64,000 nucleotides of DNA. Source: an uncultured Eubacteriales bacterium (GTDB taxonomy: Bacteria > Bacillota > Clostridia > Peptostreptococcales > Anaerovoracaceae). Positions 8,875-17,542 of the stretch are shown here, one piece after another. The notes below the pieces were generated by a model, which was not told the origin of the DNA, made no database searches, and saw nothing but the letters and a program-made list of their open reading frames with translations. Every line of letters begins with the position of its first letter. The first letter of the stretch is position 1. The stretch is from assembly GCA_902776285.1 (NCBI GenBank), contig CACYPK010000003.1, forward strand, positions 40,966-104,965. Reading direction: 5' to 3'. A program made the position numbers and the translations under genes.

Positions 8875-9611
8875 TGAAGGGACACATGATGGAATTCGGC
8901 CTCACACCTCAGCTGCCGTACTCAGTACAGGAGGCCGTGAACAGGCTGAGGATCAACATATCCTTTGCGGGCAGCGATGTGCGCAAGATAATGGTGATAA
9001 GCTCAGAGCCGAATGAGGGAAAATCATTCATAGCCATCAACCTGTGGAACCAGATGGCGGAGGCGGGAGAGAAAACGATCTTTCTTGACGCCGACATGCG
9101 CAACTCCAATATCTTTCGCAAATACCAGCTCAGCCGCACTGATGGTGAAGAAATGATGGGCACATCTCACTTCCTTGCCGGCAACGCGAAACTCGATGAT
9201 GTGCTGATGCATACAAAGTACGGGCATGGGGATTTCATACCGAACGTAGAGAACGTGGTGAACCCGTCGATGCTTCTGGAGACCGAGTTATTCAGCACAC
9301 TTCTTGATACGCTGGCAGAGGAATATAGGTATGTATTCATAGACGCACCACCTCTGGGCCTCGTATCCGACGCTGAGCGGATCGGAAACCTCTGCGATGG
9401 AGCCATACTCTGCGTAAGAAGCGGAGTGACGCCAAAGGCGATAGTAAGAGAATCCGTCAGACAGCTCAACAGGGCGGGATGCCCGCTCCTTGGCATAGTG
9501 CTGAACCGCGTAGACGAATCTAAGGGCGGCTACGGCAAGTACGGGCGCTATGGCAAGTACGGTTCATATTACGGAGGCTATTACTACGGAGACGGGAATA
9601 AAGATGATTGA
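8871..9611 (+). CDS. CpsD/CapB-type bacterial tyrosine kinase
   Basis: A BY-kinase that autophosphorylates on a C-terminal tyrosine cluster and controls polysaccharide assembly with the CpsC-type protein. Seen: Walker A SEPNEGKSF, Walker A' TIFLDADMR, and Walker B YVFIDAPPLG. The tail from residue about 220 (GGYGKYGRYGKYGSYYGGYY) carries nine tyrosines within 19 residues, the expected phosphorylation cluster. The start may be the GTG at 8871 or the ATG at 8874; an AGAGGAG precedes both. It overlaps the previous gene by a few bases, so translation is coupled. Confidence 0.93.
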   Translation: MMKGHMMEFGLTPQLPYSVQEAVNRLRINISFAGSDVRKIMVISSEPNEGKSFIAINLWNQMAEAGEKTIFLDADMRNSNIFRKYQLSRTDGEEMMGTSHFLAGNAKLDDVLMHTKYGHGDFIPNVENVVNPSMLLETELFSTLLDTLAEEYRYVFIDAPPLGLVSDAERIGNLCDGAILCVRSGVTPKAIVRESVRQLNRAGCPLLGIVLNRVDESKGGYGKYGRYGKYGSYYGGYYYGDGNKDD

Positions 9612-9692
9612 TCCCGCGTTGAACACAGTTAGCCCGAGGATCCCGGGACCCTCTGACTATATAAATATTTAACGAAAGGAGGAACAAAACCA

Positions 9693-10250
9693 ATGGGTGT
9701 AAGAAAGAACAGAATCTTGGCTATGATCATTGCTGTTGTCATGGTTCTCACATCTGCAGTCGCAGTTTTTGCTGATGTCGAATCAACGACTCAGGGCACG
9801 ACCAACGCCAACAAGAGTTCCATCATCAGTATGAAAAATCCTACTATCGTTGTCAAAAAAGCGGGCGGTACTGTAAAGTACTCCGTAAACAACGGCAAGA
9901 CATGGAAGACTGCAAAGTCTTCTACCATTAAGGGACTCAAGGCAGGTCAGTATGTCAACATCAAGACGAAGAACGGTGAGACTTACAGATGGGTTAAGAT
10001 AACATCGATCACAAAGGCCAGCAGGTCTCTGCTCAAGTGGAAGAAGGTCAGTGGCGCCAAGGCTTATCTTGTAAAGGTTATTAAGGGCAAAAAGGTCTAT
10101 TACAAGAAGGTGAAGGGAACGAGCCTCAAAGCCAGCGCGTTCAAGGACGTCAAGACCTACAAGGGAGCTAAGATCAGTGTAAGACCGCTCACGGAGAAGA
10201 ACAAACACGTCTATTCGGGAGCTCTTTGCAAGTACAAAGTGGTCAAATAG
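9693..10250 (+). CDS. Small secreted lysine-rich protein with a fibronectin III-like repeat unit
   Basis: 185 residues. A clear signal peptide (KNRILAMIIAVVMVLTSAV, with A-V-F-A before D at about 28) is followed by a Ser/Thr-rich spacer, a segment around VKYSVNNGKTWKTAK, and a domain with LLKWKKVSGAKAYLVKVIKG. That last pattern is the Fn3-like unit found in many clostridial surface proteins. The mature protein is very basic. It has a strong GAAAGGAGG ribosome site. It sits between the kinase and phosphatase genes of the capsule regulator set, which suggests a role at the envelope, perhaps binding the acidic polymer; that is inference. Confidence 0.75.
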   Translation: MGVRKNRILAMIIAVVMVLTSAVAVFADVESTTQGTTNANKSSIISMKNPTIVVKKAGGTVKYSVNNGKTWKTAKSSTIKGLKAGQYVNIKTKNGETYRWVKITSITKASRSLLKWKKVSGAKAYLVKVIKGKKVYYKKVKGTSLKASAFKDVKTYKGAKISVRPLTEKNKHVYSGALCKYKVVK

Positions 10251-10261
10251 TAAACGCAACT

Positions 10262-10312
10262 ACAGTTGTGCAACTGTACCGCCCGGGACGGATGGTTCCA
10301 TCCCGGGCGGTA
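10262..10312 (+). promoter_or_regulatory. Tandem hairpins between the secreted protein and cpsB
   Basis: First hairpin: ACAGTTG (10262-10268) with CAACTGT (10271-10277). Second: TACCGCCCGGGA (10277-10288) with TCCCGGGCGGTA (10301-10312), a 12-bp perfect stem. No U-run follows, so it is not a standard terminator. It could protect the upstream mRNA 3' end or reduce read-through into the phosphatase gene. Confidence 0.55.
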
Positions 10313-10339
10313 ATGCCATAAGGCGAAATACCATAAATC

Positions 10340-11065
10340 ATGACAGACTTCCATACCCACATACTGCCGGGCATCGATGACGGCAGCAAAGACATGGACA
10401 TGACAGAGCAGATGCTCGAAGCAGAGATGCAGCAGGGCGTGTCGCATATCTTTGCTACGCCGCATTTTTATGCGCACAGACGGTCAGTGGACAGCTTCCT
10501 TGACAGGCGCAGCGCCGCCATGGACAAAGTGAGAAAGCTGCTGGAGAGCAGACCCGAACTCCCGCGTGTGACTGCGGGAGCGGAGGTCTATTATTTTGCA
10601 GGCATAGGAAAATCTGACAGATTGCCGGATCTGTGCATCGACGGATCCGACATACTCCTGCTTGAGATGCCATTCGGACAATGGCACTCAAGCATGCTTG
10701 ATGACATAGAGGACATACTCTGCAAAAGACGGCTGCGGCTCGTTATGGCCCATCTTGACAGGTATGAGCATCTGCAGAAGGACAGACGCGTGTGGGACAG
10801 GGTGATGGACATGCCGCTCACCATACAGCTCAATTGCGAGCCGATAATTAACAGCGGCTCTTTTTTTAGGAAGAACCACGACCATAAATTCTGCTTTGAG
10901 GTATTGAGTGAATATAGTAACTGTATTATAGGCAGCGACTGCCACAACATCACTGACAGGGCACCGAATATATCTAAAGCGCGCAAGGTTATAGAAGAAA
11001 AAGCCGGAGCCGCAAGGCTTAAACAGCTTGACACATATACGGAGGAACTCCTTGGTGGCTTATGA
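10340..11065 (+). CDS. CpsB/YwqE-type protein tyrosine phosphatase (PHP family)
   Basis: A manganese-dependent phosphatase that dephosphorylates the CpsD-type kinase. The 241-residue protein opens with the metal-binding DFHTHILPGIDDG at residues 3-15, has TPHFYAHR near 41-48, EVYYFAG, LEMPFGQW, MAHLDRYEHLQ, and the late IIGSDCHN metal ligands. Length and motif order are normal for the family. It is the last gene of the regulator set before the composition turns AT-rich. Confidence 0.92.
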   Translation: MTDFHTHILPGIDDGSKDMDMTEQMLEAEMQQGVSHIFATPHFYAHRRSVDSFLDRRSAAMDKVRKLLESRPELPRVTAGAEVYYFAGIGKSDRLPDLCIDGSDILLLEMPFGQWHSSMLDDIEDILCKRRLRLVMAHLDRYEHLQKDRRVWDRVMDMPLTIQLNCEPIINSGSFFRKNHDHKFCFEVLSEYSNCIIGSDCHNITDRAPNISKARKVIEEKAGAARLKQLDTYTEELLGGL

Positions 11066-11144
11066 AAACAAGGTCAATAGAAAACAGAATAGCGATCCCA
11101 TGGGCGATCTTTGCGCCGAGAGCAGGACGCTGCTCATAGGATAG
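11055..11144 (+). pseudogene. 29-codon ORF, possible stump of a lost gene at the left cassette junction
   Basis: A GTG at 11055 with GGAGG about 9 bases upstream opens a short reading frame that overlaps the cpsB end and stops at 11144. The codon use is like the native genes, while DNA after about 11150 is AT-rich. It could be the first part of the gene that once followed cpsB, cut when the present cassette came in. It is too short to identify. Confidence 0.3.
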
Positions 11145-11217
11145 ATATAGTTATGCTAATGTAGTACTTTACCATCATTTCAGCAATGACATTATATATT
11201 GAAAACGGGAGGAAGTC

Positions 11218-12663
11218 GTGTCACCACAAGACAGAAGCACCAGATCCTTTTCAGAATTTATAGAGAAGGAAGACTTTTCACATTACAAAATAGAGAATAG
11301 ATTGTTCCATGATATTAGTATCAGAGTTGCCAAACTAGTTAACATTATCATGATGACAATTCCTTTTGCCGTTGCCTGGTATGCAGCTTATGCTGATAAG
11401 ACTTGGGTGCATTTTTATATGAGAGGTCACTGGCTAGTAATAGGATTATTTGTCCTCTTATACTTCTCTATAGGCAAAGTATATGACGCTTTTAAAATGT
11501 CTTATAGTGGAATCGGAGAAATGGTTTACAGCCAAATGCTGTCATTATTCGAAGTTGATGTCATTATGTATATTGTAGCCTTTCTTCTTATCAGAAAAGC
11601 TCCTGCGATACTCCCGATGTTGTTAGTTTATGTGGCTCAAGGCGGCATGTCCTTTGTGTGGAGTTTTGTATCTAAGACTTGGTATTTTAAGGCATTCCCA
11701 GCTCAGAAAACGATAATAATATGGGACATGAGAGAAACAGACGGGCAGCTGTTTAGTAAGTATAACCTGCGTAAGAAATTTAAAGTTGTTGATGCAGTAC
11801 ATGTTGAGGACTGTATCGATAACCTGAGCATGCTTGATGGTATGGATGCGGTATTCCTATCAGGCATTAGAAGTCATGATAGAAATATAATAGCAAAGTA
11901 TTGTCTTATGCATGGAATAACTGCCCATGTGATACCGAGAATAGGGGATTTGATTATCACCGGTTCAAAGAGGGAGCACATGTTTCACCTTTTAATGCTC
12001 AAGGTTGAAAGATTCAATCCTTCACTTGAATACATAGTCGGTAAGAGAATGATGGACATAGTTTTATCACTAATTGCAATCGTTCTTTTTTCACCTTTTA
12101 TGCTTATAACAGCGATTGCTATTAAGGTGGAGGATCACGGACCAGTTTTTTATAAACAAACAAGGCTTACAAAAGATGGCAAACGGTTTGAAATATATAA
12201 ATTCCGAAGCATGCGAACAGATGCGGAAAAAGATGGTATAGCAAGATTATCAACAGGCGATAATGATGACAGAATAACCAAAGTAGGACGGTTTATTCGG
12301 AAAGTAAGAATCGATGAGATGCCGCAATTATTTAATATAATAAAAGGCGAGCTCTCGATAGTTGGGCCACGCGCTGAGCGACCTGAGCTCGCGGCTGAAT
12401 ATGAGGCGGAATTGCCAGAATTTGCACTTAGATTACAGGCAAAAGCAGGGCTTACAGGTTATGCACAAGTGCATGGTAAGTATAATACAACTCCATATGA
12501 TAAACTTCTAATGGATTTAATGTATATTGCTAATGCTAGCGTGTTTGAGGATATAAGAATCATATTTGCTACGGTAAAGATACTATTTATGCCTGAAAGC
12601 ACTGAAGGAATCGAAGAGGGTCAAACAACTGCTATGAAATCAATGGATGCTGGTGATAGATAA
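11218..12663 (+). CDS. Polyprenyl-phosphate glycosyl-1-phosphate transferase (initiating sugar transferase)
   Basis: Starts the repeat unit by moving a sugar-1-phosphate to undecaprenyl phosphate. The 481-residue protein has four to five N-terminal membrane segments, a degenerate nucleotide-binding-like middle domain, a further membrane segment near 283-305, and the C-terminal bacterial sugar transferase domain (about 278-460) with YKQTRLTKDGKRFEIYKFRS, the Asp-Glu-Met-Pro-Gln block and IVGPRAERPE. The GTG start has GGGAGGA 5 bases before it. Codons are AT-rich compared with cpsB. A second, truncated copy of its 3' end lies at 26432-26707. Confidence 0.93.
   Translation: MSPQDRSTRSFSEFIEKEDFSHYKIENRLFHDISIRVAKLVNIIMMTIPFAVAWYAAYADKTWVHFYMRGHWLVIGLFVLLYFSIGKVYDAFKMSYSGIGEMVYSQMLSLFEVDVIMYIVAFLLIRKAPAILPMLLVYVAQGGMSFVWSFVSKTWYFKAFPAQKTIIIWDMRETDGQLFSKYNLRKKFKVVDAVHVEDCIDNLSMLDGMDAVFLSGIRSHDRNIIAKYCLMHGITAHVIPRIGDLIITGSKREHMFHLLMLKVERFNPSLEYIVGKRMMDIVLSLIAIVLFSPFMLITAIAIKVEDHGPVFYKQTRLTKDGKRFEIYKFRSMRTDAEKDGIARLSTGDNDDRITKVGRFIRKVRIDEMPQLFNIIKGELSIVGPRAERPELAAEYEAELPEFALRLQAKAGLTGYAQVHGKYNTTPYDKLLMDLMYIANASVFEDIRIIFATVKILFMPESTEGIEEGQTTAMKSMDAGDR
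12364..12639 (+). repeat. Diverged direct repeat, left copy (within the sugar transferase gene)
   Basis: These 276 bases align without gaps to 26432-26707. By eye I count about 55 base differences (roughly 80% identity) but only 4 of 92 codons change the residue. The two copies flank the whole acquired gene set. Confidence 0.85.
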
Positions 12664-12779
12664 TGTTATCAGTTCGATTCTAGCGAGAACATAGATGATT
12701 ATGACAATGTGTGGTAGCACGAATAGTTAGACATGGTTTTTATATGTAAAAAAAGAGATAAGGATTAGTGTACTGGTAG

Positions 12780-14000
12780 ATGAGAGTATTAATTCATGCG
12801 GACGAATATTATCCGACAGCGCAGGCCTGTGCCTACCGGATGCAGGTCTTTGTAGATACATTCATGACACTCGGCGATGAGGTCATTGTGGTTACCAGCT
12901 CCGCCAATAAAGCAAATGGAACGATAGATAAAGGAAAACATAAAGAAAAGATTATATACAGCCCAGCAGTCCGTATGAAAAAGAAGACGACCGTTATGCG
13001 GATGCTGAATAATTTGACATTTGGTATTACTTCCATATTTTCCGCTATCGGCGCTGGCAAGTTCGATGTGGTAATCACGACTTCTCCTCCACCGCTCGTT
13101 TCTATCCCTGGCTGGATTATAGCGAAATTTAAAGGCGCAAAATTGGTCTACGATGTGAGGGACATCTGGCCGGATGTGGCTCTGGAGATGGGAAGCTTTA
13201 CAGAAGATAGCTTCTTCTGCAAAGTTTTTAAGATAATCACCGAGTTTATGTATAAGCATGCCGATATAGTGACCACTGTATCGCCTGGAAAGGTTGAGAA
13301 AATCAAAGGGCATATTCGTTCTCACCCCAGCAGGAAATCCGGATCAGAACATACCGATAAGGTTTGGCTTGTTGGTAATGGATTTGATGAGAGCGTTGCA
13401 CAGAGTGAGTACGATCAGTCCATCGTTGACAAGTATGAACTGGAGAATAGGTTCACCTGTGTCTACATCGGCAATATCGGTCTGGCGCAGGGTCTTGGTG
13501 CTCTACTCAATGTAGCTGCCAAGACCAAGCATAAGGATATCCAATTCCTCTGCTTTGGCATGGGCGCTGAAAAGGAAATGCTGGAAAGGCGTGTACAGGA
13601 TGAGGGACTGACCAATGTGAAGTTCTGCGGGGTGGTTGACCACAGTAAGGTATTCTCAATTTTATCCCGCGCCAAACTCTCCTTCATCCCGCTCAAAAAC
13701 AGCAATATGAAGGATTCCGTTCCGACAAAGGTGTATGAAGCGCTAGGAATCGGATGCCCAGTGTTATTGGTAGCGGAGGGTGATTCCGCAGATGTTGTGG
13801 CGGATGCTGGTTTAGGTAGATCAATCTCCCCAGATGCACCTATAGATGAACTGGTCGCTGAGTTTGATGACATGATCGACCATTATGATGAATTTGATGC
13901 TCACAGAGATGAAGCTGTTCATCTTATGCACGATAAATATTCCAGACAGAAGATTGCGACTGCTTTGGAGGGGCGGCTTCGAGAATTGTGCAAGGAATAA
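12780..14000 (+). CDS. Glycosyltransferase family 4 (WbuB-like)
   Basis: A 406-residue GT-B fold transferase adding a sugar to the lipid-linked repeat. The N-terminal domain starts MRVLIHADEYYPTAQACAYR, with VVITTSPPPLVSIPG and KLVYDVRDIWPD, typical of the WbuB/WcaI group that often acts on FucNAc- or related acceptors. The C-terminal domain has VYIGNIGLAQGL and SFIPLKNSNMKDSVPTKVYE, including the E-x7-E-like donor site region. Base composition is less AT-rich than the genes on either side, so it may have a separate origin. The ribosome site is weak. Confidence 0.85.
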   Translation: MRVLIHADEYYPTAQACAYRMQVFVDTFMTLGDEVIVVTSSANKANGTIDKGKHKEKIIYSPAVRMKKKTTVMRMLNNLTFGITSIFSAIGAGKFDVVITTSPPPLVSIPGWIIAKFKGAKLVYDVRDIWPDVALEMGSFTEDSFFCKVFKIITEFMYKHADIVTTVSPGKVEKIKGHIRSHPSRKSGSEHTDKVWLVGNGFDESVAQSEYDQSIVDKYELENRFTCVYIGNIGLAQGLGALLNVAAKTKHKDIQFLCFGMGAEKEMLERRVQDEGLTNVKFCGVVDHSKVFSILSRAKLSFIPLKNSNMKDSVPTKVYEALGIGCPVLLVAEGDSADVVADAGLGRSISPDAPIDELVAEFDDMIDHYDEFDAHRDEAVHLMHDKYSRQKIATALEGRLRELCKE

Positions 14001-14100
14001 CTGCTACTCTGTGGTAAGTGCAATGTGCACAACTATGATTAAACTGCCTCCGGGACAGCCTCTCGGAAGGTCGAGTAAATGAGAAAGGAAAGGCTGAAAC

Positions 14101-15312
14101 ATGGTAAACGTAATTGGAATCGGATATATTGGTCTGCCGACCGCACTGATGATGGCTTCTCACGGAGTTGAAGTGATTGGAACAGACTATAACAAGGAAC
14201 TGGTGTCAACCCTCAATGCGGGCAAAACTACCTTCAAAGAAAAAGGGCTGGATGAACTCTTTAAGGACGCTCTGAATGCTGGTGTGAAATTCACCACGGA
14301 GTATCAGAAAACGGATACATATATTGTTTCCGTGCCTACCCCCTACGATAAATTCAGCAAAAAGGTTGACGCAGTTTATGTAGTAGCCGCAGTGAAGGAC
14401 GTCCTGACGGTTGCACCACAGGGAGCAACTCTGGTCATCGAGTCCACTGTATCTCCCGGCACAATTGAAAAGAGCGTAAGACCGGCACTGGTGGAAGGAG
14501 GACGCACTGATATAAATCTTGTACACGCTCCGGAGCGAATTATCCCCGGAAACATGGTCTACGAGTTGCTGCACAACAATCGTACCATTGGCGCGGATGA
14601 TAGGGCAATCGGTGAGAAGGTAAAAGAACTTTACGCTTCCTTCTGCCAGGGCGAGATCGTTGTTACCGATATAAAGACCGCAGAGATGACCAAGGTTGTA
14701 GAAAACACCTTCCGTGCAGTCAACATCGCTTTTGCTAATGAGCTTGCGAAGATCTGTCGCCATGACAATATGGATGTTTACGAAATCATTAAGATCTGCA
14801 ACATGCATCCTCGTGTAAATATCCTGCAACCAGGCCCAGGTGTTGGCGGACATTGCATCTCTGTTGACCCATGGTTTTTAGTCGGCGATTACCCTAGCTT
14901 AGCAAAGGTTATTGATGAATCGATGAAGACAAATGATGGAATGCCTGATTTCGTTCTTAACCGTATATATGAAATTATGAAGGATAATGGTATGACTGAT
15001 ATAACCCGTGTGGGTCTTTACGGGTTGACATATAAAGAGAATGTAGATGATATGAGGGAATCTCCAACATTACAACTTCTTGAATCACAAGAAAGGCATC
15101 TTGCAACAGGGTTAAAAGTGTACGACCCATTTATAGAAAAAGACGTGGTTAACAATCAATACCATAATATTGATGATTTCCTAGATGCCGTCGATTTTGT
15201 CGTAATTATGGTTAAACATTCTGAAATAATTGAATCTCAAGACAAATTGAAAGGGAAAATCGTTTTGGATTGCCATAATGTATGTAATATAGAAGGCGTA
15301 TATCATATATAG
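14101..15312 (+). CDS. wecC: UDP-N-acetyl-D-mannosaminuronate dehydrogenase
   Basis: Oxidises UDP-ManNAc to UDP-ManNAcA with NAD. The NAD site is GIGYIGLPTALMM at residues 6-18. Substrate-binding and catalytic motifs are visible: VSVPTPYDKF, ESTVSPGT, HAPERIIPGN, EMTKVVENTFRAVNIAFANE, and the nucleophile Cys in PGPGVGGHCISVDPWF. The 403-residue length is normal. Base composition changes inside the gene: the first two thirds are moderately GC-rich and the part after about 14,880 is AT-rich, suggesting a mosaic gene. It pairs with the next gene, wecB. Confidence 0.93.
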   Translation: MVNVIGIGYIGLPTALMMASHGVEVIGTDYNKELVSTLNAGKTTFKEKGLDELFKDALNAGVKFTTEYQKTDTYIVSVPTPYDKFSKKVDAVYVVAAVKDVLTVAPQGATLVIESTVSPGTIEKSVRPALVEGGRTDINLVHAPERIIPGNMVYELLHNNRTIGADDRAIGEKVKELYASFCQGEIVVTDIKTAEMTKVVENTFRAVNIAFANELAKICRHDNMDVYEIIKICNMHPRVNILQPGPGVGGHCISVDPWFLVGDYPSLAKVIDESMKTNDGMPDFVLNRIYEIMKDNGMTDITRVGLYGLTYKENVDDMRESPTLQLLESQERHLATGLKVYDPFIEKDVVNNQYHNIDDFLDAVDFVVIMVKHSEIIESQDKLKGKIVLDCHNVCNIEGVYHI

Positions 15313-15334
15313 ATAATCTGCAGGTAATAAAAAT

Positions 15335-16438
15335 ATGAAGAAAGTATTAGTAGTTTTTGGGACTAGGCCTGAAGCTATCAAAATGTGTCCTCTTGTTAAT
15401 GAATTGAAAACAAGAAAAGGTATAAAAACAATCGTTTGTGTAACTGGTCAACATAGGCAGATGTTAGATCAAGTGCTTAGAACATTTTGTGTTACTCCAG
15501 ACTATGATTTGTCCATTATGAAGGACAAACAAGACTTATTTGATATTACGGAAAATATTCTCGGAAGAATAAAAAAAGTCCTTGTTGAGGAACAGCCGGA
15601 TATCGTTTTGGTTCATGGAGACACGACCACAACGTTTGTTACAGCTCTAGCAGCATTCTATCTGCAGATCCCCGTAGGCCATGTAGAGGCGGGACTTCGG
15701 ACAAATAATATTTACAGTCCTTTCCCAGAGGAATTCAACAGGCAGGCTGTTAGCTTAATCGCCAAATACAATTTTGCACCTACAGAGCTTTCGAAGGAGA
15801 ATCTGATTAAAGAAGGTAAGCCTGAAAAGTCTATTTATGTTACTGGAAATACAGCGATTGATGCATTAAAAACAACTGTAACAAATAATTATTCTCACCC
15901 CGAGTTGCAGTGGGCAGAGGGAAGTCGTCTTATTTTTATTACAGCTCATAGAAGAGAGAATCTTGGAGAACCTATGCATAACATGTTCCGTGCCATTAGG
16001 CGAGTATTAGTTGAACATGAAGATGTAAAAGCTCTTTACCCTATACATTTAAATCCATTAGTTCGAAACGCAGCGAGGGAAGAGTTGGGCGATTTGGATC
16101 GGATACATATATGTGATCCGGTAGATGTCTTTGATTGTCATAACATTATGGCAAGGTCTTTTTTGATATTGACTGATAGTGGAGGCATACAAGAAGAGGC
16201 ACCATCACTAGGGAAACCGGTTTTAGTATTGAGAGATACTACAGAAAGACCAGAGGGAGTTGCCGCAGGAACCTTGAAAGTTGTGGGCACTAATGAGGAA
16301 ACAATTTATAAAGAATTCTCAAAGTTGCTTACAGATAAAAAAGCTTACGATCTAATGTCAGAGGCATCTAATCCATATGGCGATGGTTTAGCAAGTAAAC
16401 GAATTGCAGATATATTAACAGGAGATTTAGCTAAATGA
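15335..16438 (+). CDS. wecB: UDP-N-acetylglucosamine 2-epimerase (non-hydrolysing)
   Basis: Interconverts UDP-GlcNAc and UDP-ManNAc and so feeds WecC. Conserved blocks: VVFGTRPEAIKMCPLV at 6-21, VHGDTTTTF, PVGHVEAGLRT, YSPFPEEFNRQ, and the UDP-binding TAHRRENLGEP and TDSGGIQEEAPSLGKPVLVLR. 367 residues is the usual length. Its stop overlaps the next ATG by 4 bases (ATGA). Confidence 0.95.
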   Translation: MKKVLVVFGTRPEAIKMCPLVNELKTRKGIKTIVCVTGQHRQMLDQVLRTFCVTPDYDLSIMKDKQDLFDITENILGRIKKVLVEEQPDIVLVHGDTTTTFVTALAAFYLQIPVGHVEAGLRTNNIYSPFPEEFNRQAVSLIAKYNFAPTELSKENLIKEGKPEKSIYVTGNTAIDALKTTVTNNYSHPELQWAEGSRLIFITAHRRENLGEPMHNMFRAIRRVLVEHEDVKALYPIHLNPLVRNAAREELGDLDRIHICDPVDVFDCHNIMARSFLILTDSGGIQEEAPSLGKPVLVLRDTTERPEGVAAGTLKVVGTNEETIYKEFSKLLTDKKAYDLMSEASNPYGDGLASKRIADILTGDLAK

Positions 16439-17541
16439 AAATTTGCTTTATTGCCCCAGCTAATAATTATCATACAGCAAAATGGTGCAACTGGTTCTCA
16501 GGAAGAGGACATACCATTCATGTTATTTCTTTTGTTCCTGGGGAAATAGAGAATGCAACGGTTCATTATATTAATCCAGGGGTAGGCACTCAGGAAAATT
16601 ATGGCAAAAAAATTAAGTATTTGCTACAGTTCAAAAAGGTTAAAAAGATTGTTGAAGAAATACATCCTGATATTATAAATGTTCACTATGCTACAAGTTA
16701 TGGTACTGTAGCCGCAATTGCAAAATTAGATAATTATATACTCTCTGTTTGGGGCGCAGATGTTTATGATTTCCCTAAAAAGGGATTCTTATATAAAAGA
16801 ATGCTTTGTTACAGTCTGAAACGTGCAACGACACTCTTTTCTACTAGCAAGGCCATGGCAAAAGAGGCGGCACAATATACGGATAAAAAGTTTGAAATCA
16901 CACCTTTTGGTGTGGATATGGAGATGTTTTCCCCAAAGAAAAGAAGGAATAAGCAAACTATAGAGGGGGATGTAGATTTTACAATTGGTACAATTAAGGC
17001 ATTAACGCCTAAGTATGGTATAGATTACTTGCTAAAAGCGGCAGCAATTGTAAAAGAAGTAGAGCCAAATATTACGTTAAAAGTTAGAATTGGCGGGAAA
17101 GGCCCAAATGAGTTGGAATACAAAGAACTGGCTCAAAGCCTAGGTATAGGAGATATAGTTACTTGGCTGGGTTTTATACCACAGGAACAAGTTGCAAAAG
17201 AATGGGCAAATATGGATGTTGGCATCGTTTATTCTTCTTCTTCTTCTGAGTCATTTGGGGTTTCAGCTGTTGAGGCAGAAGCCTCGGGCATTCCTGTTAT
17301 TATATCTGATGTCCCTGGATTAATGGAGGCGACATCACCTGGTTTAACAAGCATAGTAGTTGGAAGAATGAATGAGAATGCTTTAGCAGATGCCATTATG
17401 CTTTTATACCACGATCCTGACTTAAGAAAAAGAATGGGAGCAGAAGGTAGAAAGTTTGCTAATGATCACTATGAGTTGAATAAGTGTTTTGAAAAAGTTG
17501 AAAGGACTTTTAAAAGCATATGTAAAAACGGGAATAACTAA
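16435..17541 (+). CDS. Glycosyltransferase family 4
   Basis: A 368-residue GT-B glycosyltransferase. The N-terminal half has NYHTAKWCNWFSGRGH and the acceptor-side VWGADVYDFP; the C-terminal Rossmann half has TIGTIKALTPKYGIDYLLKA and the donor-binding SSSSSESFGVSAVEAEASGIPVI, with the E-x7-E spacing. Donor and acceptor sugars cannot be told from sequence. It overlaps wecB by 4 bases. The codons are strongly AT-rich. Confidence 0.87.
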   Translation: MKICFIAPANNYHTAKWCNWFSGRGHTIHVISFVPGEIENATVHYINPGVGTQENYGKKIKYLLQFKKVKKIVEEIHPDIINVHYATSYGTVAAIAKLDNYILSVWGADVYDFPKKGFLYKRMLCYSLKRATTLFSTSKAMAKEAAQYTDKKFEITPFGVDMEMFSPKKRRNKQTIEGDVDFTIGTIKALTPKYGIDYLLKAAAIVKEVEPNITLKVRIGGKGPNELEYKELAQSLGIGDIVTWLGFIPQEQVAKEWANMDVGIVYSSSSSESFGVSAVEAEASGIPVIISDVPGLMEATSPGLTSIVVGRMNENALADAIMLLYHDPDLRKRMGAEGRKFANDHYELNKCFEKVERTFKSICKNGNN

Positions 17542-17542
17542 T

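Noticed and set aside
9629..9655. A terminator between the kinase gene and the secreted protein gene (GAGGATCCCGGGACCCTC)
   Set aside because: It is an imperfect palindrome without a loop and with no U-run, so support is too weak.
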